DNA of 64,000 bases. It comes from Acidobacteriaceae bacterium. GTDB taxonomy: Bacteria; Acidobacteriota; Terriglobia; Terriglobales; Acidobacteriaceae. Position numbers and translations under genes: made by a program. The DNA lies in the NCBI GenBank assembly GCA_027452245.1, contig DAIDGW010000182.1, forward strand, positions 1 to 64,000, given 5' to 3'. Each line of letters opens with the position of its first letter. Within the stretch, counting starts at the first letter, position 1. This document shows positions 17,788-26,311 of this stretch, piece after piece. Under the pieces are notes generated by a model. The model searched no databases and was not told the origin of the DNA. It worked only from the letters and a program-made list of their open reading frames with translations.

Positions 17788-18221
17788 ACCTGTTTGGCAT
17801 GCTGGAGGTGAGCGGCTCGGCGCTCGCCGCGGAGCGCTGGCGGGCGGAAGTGGTGTCCGCCAATATGGCAAATGCCGAAACAACGCATGCCGTCGAAGGT
17901 GGGCCGTACCGGCGGCAGTTGGTGGTATTTCGTGCGCATCGGCCGCAGTTTCCGCTGCTGCTGGCCGGAACGGAGAGCCACCGGCTTCGTCCCATGGGAG
18001 TCACCGTGGAGCGGGTAGCGGAGGATATGTCCCCGCTGCCGCGACGCTACGAGCCGGGACATCCGGATGCGGATGCAGCAGGGTATGTGACGTATCCCAA
18101 TGTGAATCCGGTGATGGAGATGACCGACTTATTGAGCGCGGTACGTGCCTACCAGCTCAACGCCGCGGCTGTACAGGCCACAAAAAGCATGATTCAACAG
18201 TCGCTGCAGATTTTGAGTTGA
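17784..18221 (+). CDS. flgC: Flagellar proximal rod protein FlgC
   Basis: Second proximal rod subunit, 145 aa. N-terminal rod motif variant AEVVSANMANAETTHAVEGG (residues 21-40) and the C-terminal FlgC signature YVTYPNVNPVMEMTDLLSA followed by RAYQLNAAAVQATKSMIQQ. The start ATG overlaps the flgB stop (ATGA). The motif has Ala-Glu-Thr-Thr instead of the usual Asn-Ala-Xaa-Thr-Pro turn, a mild divergence. The order flgB-flgC-fliE is the classical one in many phyla. Confidence 0.95.
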   Translation: MNLFGMLEVSGSALAAERWRAEVVSANMANAETTHAVEGGPYRRQLVVFRAHRPQFPLLLAGTESHRLRPMGVTVERVAEDMSPLPRRYEPGHPDADAAGYVTYPNVNPVMEMTDLLSAVRAYQLNAAAVQATKSMIQQSLQILS

Positions 18222-18268
18222 GCTGCACGGAGATTTTGGGCGCACGCGTTGAGACAGGGGAATAGCAC

Positions 18269-18565
18269 ATGAATTCCATTTCTTCCATTCGCATTTTGCC
18301 GGCCGAGGCCGAACCGGCCGCTCTCCAAGCAGAGAAAGGCGAGGGTCCAGGATTTTCGAGCGTGCTGCATAGCGCGATCGACGACCTCGATCAGTTGCAG
18401 GGTCAAGCGGAGACAAAGGTCGCAGGCATCCTCGGGGGGAACGGCGCCGATGTGCACAGCGCGATGATTGCAGTAGAGAAAGCCGACCTGAGTTTTCAGC
18501 TGATGATGCAGGTGCGTAACAAAATCATTTCGGCTTACCAGCAGATCTCGAGCATGCAGTTCTGA
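18269..18565 (+). CDS. fliE: Flagellar hook-basal body adapter FliE
   Basis: Joins the MS ring to the proximal rod. 98 aa, normal length. The C-terminal half matches FliE: DVHSAMIAVEKADLSFQL followed by MMQVRNKIISAYQQISSMQF. The ATG has GGGGAA upstream as a likely ribosome site. A 47-bp gap separates it from flgC, with no promoter I can support, so it is probably part of the same transcript. Confidence 0.93.
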   Translation: MNSISSIRILPAEAEPAALQAEKGEGPGFSSVLHSAIDDLDQLQGQAETKVAGILGGNGADVHSAMIAVEKADLSFQLMMQVRNKIISAYQQISSMQF

Positions 18566-18596
18566 GGCGGCAAAGCGAAATTGAAGTTGCGGTTTA

Positions 18597-20237
18597 ATGG
18601 TGATGGCGGCGAAGACTCCGCAAAATTTGAACGACGTGGCGCAGCGCTTGGCGCAGTTCTACAAGGGACTGACGCTGCAGCAGCGGCTGGGACTGGCAGC
18701 CGGTATCGTACTGGTCGCCGGCACGCTGTGGCTCTTTGTGGCGCTGATGGGACAGCCGAAGTATGTGACGCTCTATTCGGGTCTGCGTCCCGAGGAGGCG
18801 CAGAATCTGGCCACTCGGCTGGCAGCGAAGAACATTGCGTACCAGATTTCTCCCGAGGGCAACCTGCAGGTTCCTGAAGACAAGCTGGACCTTAGCCGCC
18901 TGGAGACCGCGGCCGCGGGTCTGCCGCGCAGCGCCCGCATGGGCTTCGAACTGTTCGACACTCCCAATTGGGCCGGATCGGACTTTTCCGAGAGAGTGAA
19001 CTATCAGAGGGCGCTCGAAGGAGAGCTGGAGCGCACCTTGGGCACCCTGAGCGAAGTTGAGGCCGTGCGCGTGCATTTGGTCCTGCCGCAGGAATCGCTC
19101 TTTACCGAACAGCAGCACGAGGCCAAAGCGGCGGTCATTGTAAGAACGCGCGCCGGACGATTGTCGGAGCAGGCGGAGCAGGCGATTCCACAGCTGGTGG
19201 CGAGCGCCGTGGACCGGCTGCGCCCGGAGAACGTGACGGTCGTCGACGCCGACAGCAATACTCCCTTGCTGCATGGGCGCGATGGACCCAGAAGTCACGG
19301 TCCGTATGGACTCGATGAGGAGCTTTCCAGGACGCTGGTCCAGACGCTGACACCAGTGGTTGGAGCGGACCACGTGCGCGCCAGCGTTCATGTCGAATAC
19401 GAGCTGGGCACCAGTGAAGATACGCAGGAGACCTACGATCCGAAAACCACAGCAACCTTGACGCAGGAACACTCCGAGGAGAGTTCGACCGGGCCGGCGG
19501 CTGCCGGAGTTCCCGGAACGGCCAGCAATGTTCCGTCGGGAAAAGCTTCTCCGCCGGCAAGTGCGGCGGCGGGAGAACAATCGAATTCCCGTTCGGATTC
19601 GACCACGTACGCGGTGAGCAAAACGCTGCGGCACGAGGTCGAGCCTCCGGGAAGAATTCACCGCATCGCCGCTGCTGTACTGGTGGATGACGCGATGGAG
19701 GGGTCCGAGCAGGCGGGCAAGCGCACCACGACGCGGCGCAAGCGCACTGCGGAAGAAATGAAAACCATTGAAGAATTGGCGCGAGCGGCGATCGGCGTCG
19801 ATGCCCAGCGCGGCGACGTGCTAGCGGTCGAGAATCTCTCGTTTCAGGCAGCGCCGGCCGAAGAACTGCCTCCTCCGGGCAAGGTCGAGCGGTTGCGGCG
19901 GCTGGTCGAGCCCTGGTCATGGATGATGCGATACGCCGGGCTGGCGGCGCTGTTCCTGGTGGTGTACCTGCTGGTGCTCGGTCCGGTAAAACGTCAGGCG
20001 CTGGCGGCATTCCGCCAGCTGCCGGGAAAAGTTTCGGCGGCGCTTGCTCCGGTGGAGGGAGGAACATTGGAGATTCCTGGGACAGTGTTGCCCCATGCAG
20101 CGCAGACGGGAGGACAGGGCGGAAGCAATGATCAGCGGGCCATTCAGCTGAAGCGTGTGCTCACTGATAAGGTGAAAAACGAACCTGTTTCGGCTAGCAA
20201 GCTGATTGAAAGCTGGGTGCGTCAGGGGCAGCCGTGA
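18597..20237 (+). CDS. fliF: Flagellar MS-ring protein FliF
   Basis: Inner-membrane MS ring platform. 546 aa. Transmembrane segment 1 at about residues 31-52 (LGLAAGIVLVAGTLWLFVAL) and segment 2 at about 446-464. Between them are the periplasmic ring-building modules: YVTLYSGLRPEEAQNLATRL, RVNYQRALEGELERTL and VRVHLVLPQESLF are classical FliF/YscJ stretches. Residues about 290-340 are a Ser/Pro/Ala-rich loop. The cytoplasmic tail after TM2 ends in a helix (KLIESWVRQG) that in the family binds FliG. Starts at ATG 18597 or 18603. Its stop overlaps the fliG start (GTGA). Confidence 0.96.
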   Translation: MVMAAKTPQNLNDVAQRLAQFYKGLTLQQRLGLAAGIVLVAGTLWLFVALMGQPKYVTLYSGLRPEEAQNLATRLAAKNIAYQISPEGNLQVPEDKLDLSRLETAAAGLPRSARMGFELFDTPNWAGSDFSERVNYQRALEGELERTLGTLSEVEAVRVHLVLPQESLFTEQQHEAKAAVIVRTRAGRLSEQAEQAIPQLVASAVDRLRPENVTVVDADSNTPLLHGRDGPRSHGPYGLDEELSRTLVQTLTPVVGADHVRASVHVEYELGTSEDTQETYDPKTTATLTQEHSEESSTGPAAAGVPGTASNVPSGKASPPASAAAGEQSNSRSDSTTYAVSKTLRHEVEPPGRIHRIAAAVLVDDAMEGSEQAGKRTTTRRKRTAEEMKTIEELARAAIGVDAQRGDVLAVENLSFQAAPAEELPPPGKVERLRRLVEPWSWMMRYAGLAALFLVVYLLVLGPVKRQALAAFRQLPGKVSAALAPVEGGTLEIPGTVLPHAAQTGGQGGSNDQRAIQLKRVLTDKVKNEPVSASKLIESWVRQGQP

Positions 20238-21253
20238 CAAACAACAGCGCAGTTCCGGTAGGGCTGCAAAAAGCGGCGATTCTGCTGGTCGTGCTGGGTG
20301 AGGACGCGGCCAGCCAGATTTACCGGCATCTTCCCCAGGAGCAGGTGGAGAAGATCACGCAGGAAATTGCGGGCTTGCAATATGTCTCCCCGGAAACCGC
20401 GCTGGCCGTGCTCGAGGAGTTCGACCGTATGGTGCTGACCGGCGAGTACCTGGCACAGGGTGGAACGGAATATGCCAACAAGCTGTTGGTAAAGGCGTTC
20501 GGGGAGGAAGGCGCGCGTGATCTGTTGCGGCAGGTGTCCCTGGCGGCGGAGATGAGCGCCAGCAAGTTGGACTCTCTGCAAAAGGCCGATCCGGTGCAGC
20601 TCGCCAAGTTCATCGAGGGTGAGCATCCGCAGACGATTGCGCTGATTCTGGCGCATCTCGATTCTAAGCAGGCCTCGGCGCTGCTGCTGCGTCTGCCGGA
20701 AGAATTGCGGGCGGAAGCGATCAAACGGCTGGCGCAGCTGCGCCAATTCTCGCCGGAGATGGCGCAGCGCGTATCTCTGGTCCTGCACAAGCGGCTGGAG
20801 GCGCTGGGTGAGCAGAGCCGGCGCGCTTACGCGGGACTGCGCGGCGTTGCCGACCTGCTGAACCGGCTCGATCTCACCACGGGCAAGACGATTCTTGAGG
20901 CAATCGAAAAAGACGACCCCAAGCTGGCTCTGTCAATACGCAATCTGATGTTTACCTTCGAAGATTTTCTAAGCGTGCCGGAGGCGGGAATCCGCGATTT
21001 GCTGGGGCAGATCGAAAAGAAGACGCTGGCCATGGCGCTGCGCGGCGCTTCCGAGGAATTGAAGAATTACATTTTCAAGTCCATGTCTTCGCGCGCGGTG
21101 GAAATGCTGAAAGAAGACATGGAGGTGCTGGGTCCGGTGAAATCGCGCGACGTCAACAAAGCGCAACTGGAAGCGGTGGCGGTCGCGCGCAAGCTGGAAG
21201 CCGAGGGCAAGCTGACTTTATCGCCGGAGGGAGAAGATGAGTACATTGCCTAG
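20234..21253 (+). CDS. fliG: Flagellar motor switch protein FliG
   Basis: C-ring rotor protein that contacts MotA and transmits direction switching. 339 aa. The N-terminal FliF-binding domain starts LQKAAILLVVLGEDAA; the middle domain has EHPQTIALILAHLD (about 135-148), the FliM-binding EHPQ motif; the C-terminal torque domain holds DLLNRLDLTTGKTIL, MFTFEDFL and DVNKAQLEAVAVARKLEAEG. GTG start at 20234 overlaps the fliF stop. Its 3' end overlaps fliH by 17 bp. Confidence 0.97.
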   Translation: MTNNSAVPVGLQKAAILLVVLGEDAASQIYRHLPQEQVEKITQEIAGLQYVSPETALAVLEEFDRMVLTGEYLAQGGTEYANKLLVKAFGEEGARDLLRQVSLAAEMSASKLDSLQKADPVQLAKFIEGEHPQTIALILAHLDSKQASALLLRLPEELRAEAIKRLAQLRQFSPEMAQRVSLVLHKRLEALGEQSRRAYAGLRGVADLLNRLDLTTGKTILEAIEKDDPKLALSIRNLMFTFEDFLSVPEAGIRDLLGQIEKKTLAMALRGASEELKNYIFKSMSSRAVEMLKEDMEVLGPVKSRDVNKAQLEAVAVARKLEAEGKLTLSPEGEDEYIA

Positions 21254-21914
21254 CCGCGCCCGCATTCCGGAAACGGCAAGGCCTGGAGATGGAATGCAGC
21301 CTCTCGCGTTTCAGTATCCAGAACTGAATCGCGAGAACGGACCTCAAGCCGCATCTGTGCCTTACGCTTCGAAAGAGCCTCAAGCCGATTGCGATTGGGC
21401 GGCCCGCGAGATGCGAGCGCGGGAAACGGGCCGACAGGAGGGCGTTGCGCAAGCGCGGAAGGAATGGGAACAGCAACTGGAGCGGGAGCGCGCCGGAATC
21501 GCCGCGGCTCTTGAGGGGTTCCGGCAAGAGCGAGCCAGGTATTACGAGAAAGTGGAAGGTGAAGTGGTGCAGCTGGCTCTGGCGATCGCGCGGAAAATCC
21601 TGCATCGCGAGGCGCAGGTCGACCCCATGCTGTTGGCGGGCATCGTGCGGGTCGCGGTGGAAAACATCGAAGCAGCGACTGGTGTTCTGCTCGTGGTCAA
21701 TCCGCAGCTGGCGGCAGACTGGCGCCATTATTTCTCTCTGCATATGGATCCGGCGAACGTTCCTGAGATACAGGAAGATCCGGCGCTCGAGTCGGGACGT
21801 TGCATTCTGCAGACTTCCATGGGAAGCACCGAACTAGGACTCGAGGTGCAGTTGAAGGAGATTGAGCAGGGGCTGATGGATCTGCTGGCGGCGCGTCCGG
21901 GAGGAAGCGGATGA
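21237..21914 (+). CDS. fliH: Flagellar export ATPase regulator FliH
   Basis: Stator-like regulator of the export ATPase FliI. 225 aa. A poorly conserved N-terminus (1-60) is followed by a long charged coiled-coil (about 60-110, e.g. GVAQARKEWEQQLERERAG) and the FliH/YscL domain: VVQLALAIARKILHREAQVD and VRVAVENIEAATGVLLVVNP. The C-terminal ESGRCILQTSMGSTELGLEV is the family's ATPase-facing part. The start overlaps fliG and the stop overlaps fliI (ATGA). Confidence 0.92.
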   Translation: MSTLPSRARIPETARPGDGMQPLAFQYPELNRENGPQAASVPYASKEPQADCDWAAREMRARETGRQEGVAQARKEWEQQLERERAGIAAALEGFRQERARYYEKVEGEVVQLALAIARKILHREAQVDPMLLAGIVRVAVENIEAATGVLLVVNPQLAADWRHYFSLHMDPANVPEIQEDPALESGRCILQTSMGSTELGLEVQLKEIEQGLMDLLAARPGGSG

Positions 21915-23224
21915 GAGAAGCGAAGCTTCTATTTCCATATTTTGCGCGGCTCGAATCCCGTTCTTCATTGCGCTGGCACGGTCGAGTCACTCAGGTGTCC
22001 GGCTCCCTGATTGAGTCAGAGGGTCCATTCAGTTCGGTTGGAGATACCTGCCATGTGATTAATGCGCGCGGACAGCAGATGGCGGGAGAAGTGGTGGGCT
22101 TCCGCGGGACGACCGTGCTCTCGATGCCGCTCGATATGCCTCGTGGCGTGCGGTATGGGGACCGGGTGATGAGTTGGGGGGAGCGGGCCACGTTGCGTGT
22201 GGGCGAGGACATGCTGGGGCGAGTTCTCGATGGCAGTGGACGTGTGCTGGATTCTTGTGGCGGCTACCGCGGTCGTGAATACCGCGTCCTGGATGCATCC
22301 GCGCCCTTACCGCTGGAACGGGTCCGGATCCGTGAGCCGATCGGCTGCGGTATCCGCGCCGTGGACGCATTTTTGACTTGTGGCCGCGGACAGCGGGTCG
22401 GAATTTTCGGCGGCAGCGGCGTGGGCAAGAGCACGCTGATCGGCATGATGTGTCGTAACACAGGAGCGGATCTCACCGTCCTCGGGCTGGTGGGAGAGCG
22501 TGGCCGCGAGGTGCGCGAGTTTCTGGATAACTCTTTGGGCGAAGAAGGCCTGCGGCGCGCGGTCGTTGTGGTTTCGACGTCCGACCAGTCTCCATTGCTG
22601 AGGATCCGCGCCGCACTGGGCGCCACAACAATCGCGGAATATTTTTGTGCGCAAGGCAAGAACGTGCTGCTGGTACTAGACTCCCTGACGCGGCTGGCTA
22701 TGGCCCAGCGCGAGATTGGGCTGGCGGCTGGCGAGCCTCCTACGGCGAAAGGCTATACCCCGTCCTGCTTTGCCATGCTGGCGCGGCTGATCGAACGTGC
22801 GGGAAGATTCGGGAATGGCAGCATCACCGCATTCTATACGGTGTTGATGGAGGGCGACGACGAGCAGGATCCGCTGGTGGATGCAGCCCGGGCGCTGTTG
22901 GACGGGCACATCATGCTGGACCGCCGGCTCGCGGTGAAGAGTCAGTATCCGCCGATTGCAGTGCTGAACAGTATCAGTCGCTTGATGCCAACTGTTGTCT
23001 CACCGCAACAAATGGAGAAGGCACAGGGTTTACGGCGGTTGCTGGCTGCGTATGCCGCGTCGGAAGACCTGATTCGTATCGGAGCGTACCAGAAAGGCAG
23101 CGATGCCACACTTGATCAGGCAGTACGGCTGGTGCCCGATCTGCAGCGCTTTCTCGCCCAAGGCCCAATGGAATCGGCCCCATTGAACGAGAGCGTTCAG
23201 AAGCTGTTGGCCTTTCCGAGCTAG
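21911..23224 (+). CDS. fliI: Flagellum-specific export ATPase FliI
   Basis: Hexameric ATPase of the flagellar type III secretion system. 437 aa. Walker A GIFGGSGVGKSTLIGMM, Walker B NVLLVLDSLTRLAMAQRE, the signature GEPPTAKGYTPSCFAMLARL, and the C-terminal KGSDATLDQAVRLVPDLQRF. ATG at 21911 overlaps the fliH stop. A conventional member without unusual features. Confidence 0.97.
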   Translation: MREAKLLFPYFARLESRSSLRWHGRVTQVSGSLIESEGPFSSVGDTCHVINARGQQMAGEVVGFRGTTVLSMPLDMPRGVRYGDRVMSWGERATLRVGEDMLGRVLDGSGRVLDSCGGYRGREYRVLDASAPLPLERVRIREPIGCGIRAVDAFLTCGRGQRVGIFGGSGVGKSTLIGMMCRNTGADLTVLGLVGERGREVREFLDNSLGEEGLRRAVVVVSTSDQSPLLRIRAALGATTIAEYFCAQGKNVLLVLDSLTRLAMAQREIGLAAGEPPTAKGYTPSCFAMLARLIERAGRFGNGSITAFYTVLMEGDDEQDPLVDAARALLDGHIMLDRRLAVKSQYPPIAVLNSISRLMPTVVSPQQMEKAQGLRRLLAAYAASEDLIRIGAYQKGSDATLDQAVRLVPDLQRFLAQGPMESAPLNESVQKLLAFPS

Positions 23225-23226
23225 TT

Positions 23227-23673
23227 ATGGCATTTCACTTCCCGTTCGACCCGGTGCTGTCGTACAGGCGAAACGTGGAGCGTCGGCAGGAAATCGAGCT
23301 GCGCGTGGCGAACGAGAGGGTACGCAGCGTCATCGAGCGCATTGCCGAATTGCGAGAGCAACTCCGTCAAATTGGACGAACTCGCGCTTCCCAGTTGAGT
23401 TCCGGAACGACAGCGGCCGAAGTTCTGTTTTTAGCGCAGCAGGAATTGGTCCGGTTAGCAGCGGGACATCTATTGGTGGCGGAATTAGCACATGCCCAAA
23501 AAGCCCGCGATCAGGCGCAGGCTGCGTATCGAATTGCCCGCCGCGATCGGGAAATTCTGGAGCGACTGCGCGATTACCGGTGGCGGGAGTATGAACGGGA
23601 GGCAGCACGGCGGGAGCAGCAGGAGAGTGATGACTTGTTCCTGCTCCGGCGGGCTTACCGAAACCCTAAATAA
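23227..23673 (+). CDS. fliJ: Flagellar export chaperone/stalk FliJ
   Basis: Coiled-coil protein that sits in the FliI ring and links it to FlhA. 148 aa, nearly all heptad-like charged helix; begins FHFPFDPVLSYRRNVERRQE, resembling the F-x-L-x-x-L-L-x-x-R opening of FliJ. The assignment rests on that opening, size, coiled-coil character and its position directly after fliI. ATG 2 bp after the fliI stop. Confidence 0.85.
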   Translation: MAFHFPFDPVLSYRRNVERRQEIELRVANERVRSVIERIAELREQLRQIGRTRASQLSSGTTAAEVLFLAQQELVRLAAGHLLVAELAHAQKARDQAQAAYRIARRDREILERLRDYRWREYEREAARREQQESDDLFLLRRAYRNPK

Positions 23674-23845
23674 ATTCTGCCCAGTCTCCACGGCAGCGTT
23701 TGCCTAGCAGAAACACTTGCGGTCATCCTCAGATTCATCGGAAAAGTTGAGACCTTCTTCATTGCGCGGCAGTTAGCCAGCGCGGACCGAAGTGCAATCG
23801 TCCTGGAACACCGGGTGCAATATCACCAGCGACTGGAATTCAGGC

Positions 23846-25837
23846 ATGGTGGCCGTTCACGAATTCGGTGCTTTGGCGATGAAAAGCGTTTCCGACGTGG
23901 GCCGAGGGAGCTTGGGAGCGGGAGCCGGTAGAAGCAGCTTCGCGGATCTCTGCAAGTCCACGCTCACCGACCAGGTGGCGGTGGACGAGGCTGGAAGCGA
24001 CGTTAGCTCGGCCGGTGGTGATCAGGTGTTTGGAAAATCGAAGGTTGGAGGTGTAAGTCGTGCGAAGACGGAGAACAGGCATGATTCGCTACCAACAGGC
24101 GCGCCAGCAAAGAACACCACTGGACAGAATCCTGTCTCATTGCACATTCCCGCCGCATCTCCGGCGGATGCGTCCGATGGTCTAATTCGAGGTACTCTTT
24201 CCACACCCTCTGACAACGCGATAAACGCCAGCCTGGGCGGCGCTCGCGACCTGGCTACCAGGCCGAGTTCAACGGCGAATACCGGGATAGAACCAATCGC
24301 GGCAGCGCCGCCGACAGGACTTAAGGACGAGAATGGGCTAATTAGTTCAGATGCTTTCGACACCGAGGCTCACGCAAACTCTTCTAAAGCACACCCAGAG
24401 AGAGTTGAGACAGGGGGATCGTTAGAACCTGCGGCTTCCAGCGAGTGCGTGGACGCAACTCACAACTCCTTGTCTGGACAGTTTTCTATGGAGAGCGCGA
24501 ATCCTCGGGTATCAACTGCATCGAATCCACAGGCGGTGAGCGCAGGAAGCGGCGACCCGTCGACGGCAAATGCAGCCGCACCAGCGCTCGGGTCAGAGAT
24601 TTTTCTAACCGACTCCGAGTCTCCGCACGCAGCGAGTGTGAATTCGTCTACGCAGTTGGAGAACCAACAGCAAACGGCCATCCACGTTGGGCAGAGTTCC
24701 GGTGAGCCGCATGGGACCGGAGCAGCCAATTCGGCCCAACCTCTGCAAGCAATCGAGATTGGAACGCAAGGCAAAGCGCAATCAGACAATGCAACTTCCC
24801 CTGAGCCTTTGCAGGGTGTTGCCGCGGTTCTCGCATCTGCCGCCGCAGAGGAGTCAAGCGGAACGGCAGCCACGCCGGTATCTGCACAAAAGCCTGCGAC
24901 AAAAAGCGGAATTTCGAAGGTGACAGCTTCACCGAAAGCGGATGCGAATTTCGCAGAGTTCTCTGGGATACCGGCAAGTCTCTCCAGTTCAAAAGCGCCG
25001 AAAGCTGGGAGCCCAGCCCAGGTAGCGGCGCCAACTCACCAACCGCCCGACCCGCAAACGGAAACCAAGCAATCCGCGAGTTCAAGTCGCGATCCAGCGA
25101 CGAGCAAAACAAATGATCTCCCCGGCAGGCACAAAAGCGGGGATGCCCCGGAAATGAATGATTCGCCGGCAATGAACAGCAAGAGCGGCGATGGAGAAGC
25201 CAATCAGCCGGCGAGTCCAGCGGCCTTTCCCCAGCCCACGTCGGCTCAGGCAGCAGCATCCTCGAGCACCGCCATTGGAAATACTTTGACAAGTGCAGCC
25301 ATAGCTCGCGCGTCAACCGACAACACGGGTACGAATACCCCCGCGAGCATGGAGCCGGGGAGAGTTCCGTCGTCTTCGGCGAGTGCAACCGAGCTTATTG
25401 CGAATCCCGGTACGGGGTCCGTGCAGGTCGCGCAGATCCTGAATCGGGCGACGCAAGCGGAGATGAAAATTGGCATGAACACTTCAGCCTTTGGCAGCGT
25501 CGAGGTGCGGGCGGTTGTTCATGCGACGGATGTGGGAGTAGTGATTGGCAGCGAACGCGGCGACCTGCACTCGCTGCTCACGAATGATCTTCCGGGGATT
25601 GCGAATTTGTTGCAGCAGCAAAACCTGCGATTGAGTCAGGTTAGCTTCACGAACGGGCTGGGAGTTTCGACGCAGGCTCAGTCCCAAGGCGACGCGCGGT
25701 CGGGCGGGTTTCGATCTCCGGTTCATCCATCATCGCCCGCATATGTCGAGAGTGGGCGCGATACTTCTGGCGGACCCGCATCTATGGCCGGCCCGCGAAC
25801 GCTGAGCGGCGGAGCGAGCATCAGCATTCTGGCGTGA
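23846..25837 (+). CDS. fliK: Flagellar hook-length control protein FliK
   Basis: Secreted ruler that sets hook length and switches export specificity. 663 aa from the ATG at 23846; a GTG at 23792 would add 18 residues. About residues 20-540 are a low-complexity Ser/Ala/Thr/Gln/Pro-rich ruler with almost no aliphatic core, as expected. The C-terminal Flg_hook domain is recognisable: MNTSAFGSVEVRAVVHATD, VVIGSERGDLHSLLTNDLPG and LLQQQNLRLSQVSFTNGLG. The gene has visibly different codon choice from its neighbours (more A, fewer GC-rich codons), consistent with fast ruler drift. A 172-bp gap before it shows no sigma-54 match. Confidence 0.88.
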   Translation: MVAVHEFGALAMKSVSDVGRGSLGAGAGRSSFADLCKSTLTDQVAVDEAGSDVSSAGGDQVFGKSKVGGVSRAKTENRHDSLPTGAPAKNTTGQNPVSLHIPAASPADASDGLIRGTLSTPSDNAINASLGGARDLATRPSSTANTGIEPIAAAPPTGLKDENGLISSDAFDTEAHANSSKAHPERVETGGSLEPAASSECVDATHNSLSGQFSMESANPRVSTASNPQAVSAGSGDPSTANAAAPALGSEIFLTDSESPHAASVNSSTQLENQQQTAIHVGQSSGEPHGTGAANSAQPLQAIEIGTQGKAQSDNATSPEPLQGVAAVLASAAAEESSGTAATPVSAQKPATKSGISKVTASPKADANFAEFSGIPASLSSSKAPKAGSPAQVAAPTHQPPDPQTETKQSASSSRDPATSKTNDLPGRHKSGDAPEMNDSPAMNSKSGDGEANQPASPAAFPQPTSAQAAASSSTAIGNTLTSAAIARASTDNTGTNTPASMEPGRVPSSSASATELIANPGTGSVQVAQILNRATQAEMKIGMNTSAFGSVEVRAVVHATDVGVVIGSERGDLHSLLTNDLPGIANLLQQQNLRLSQVSFTNGLGVSTQAQSQGDARSGGFRSPVHPSSPAYVESGRDTSGGPASMAGPRTLSGGASISILA

Positions 25838-25846
25838 AGGAGGGTA

Positions 25847-26311
25847 ATGTCGATGAACATCTCTTCCATGACTCCGGTGTTTCTCCGGGCAGCCGATACC
25901 CGTTCGTCCGGCGGTTCCGATAACTCGACGAACGGCGTACCGGATTCGCAAACTTTGAACAACATGTTCTTGCAGTTGCTGGTAGCGCAACTGCAGAACC
26001 AGGATCCGCTCAATCCGATGGACCCTTCACAGTTTGTGGGACAGCTGGCGCAGTTCAGCGAGTTGACTGAAGTGACCTCGATCGAGCAGTTGCTGCAGCA
26101 GAATCTTCCCTCCAGTGCAGGCACGGGAGGTTCGGGCTCGGGTGGTGGAGGAACACAACACATTGCGAATCCGTCGACCCGAACCGTGGAGCAGGCGCCT
26201 CAGGCTACCCGCGCAATGCCAGTCCCAGGCGGCGCTCCGGCAAGTACAGGCCCAGCGAGTGTCCGCTCGGCGATTCCGCCGTTCTTCAATTCCGTACAAG
26301 GAGTTTTCTAA
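25847..26311 (+). CDS. flgD: Flagellar hook scaffold (cap) protein FlgD, short form
   Basis: Hook cap required for polymerising FlgE. 154 aa. The conserved FlgD N-terminal region is complete: NNMFLQLLVAQLQNQDPLNP followed by MDPSQFVGQLAQFSELTEVT (about residues 38-77). After residue 85 the sequence turns into a Gly/Ser/Pro/Thr-rich tail, and the Fn3-like and tudor-like domains of longer FlgD proteins (about 220-240 aa) are absent. ATG 25847 follows GAGGGTA; a second ATG two codons later is possible. The stop shares one base with the flgE start. Confidence 0.9.
   Translation: MSMNISSMTPVFLRAADTRSSGGSDNSTNGVPDSQTLNNMFLQLLVAQLQNQDPLNPMDPSQFVGQLAQFSELTEVTSIEQLLQQNLPSSAGTGGSGSGGGGTQHIANPSTRTVEQAPQATRAMPVPGGAPASTGPASVRSAIPPFFNSVQGVF

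Noticed and set aside
25914-25925. CCGATAA match to a sigma-28 -10 element in flgD
   Set aside because: No TAAA at the right spacing; inside coding sequence and explained by codons.
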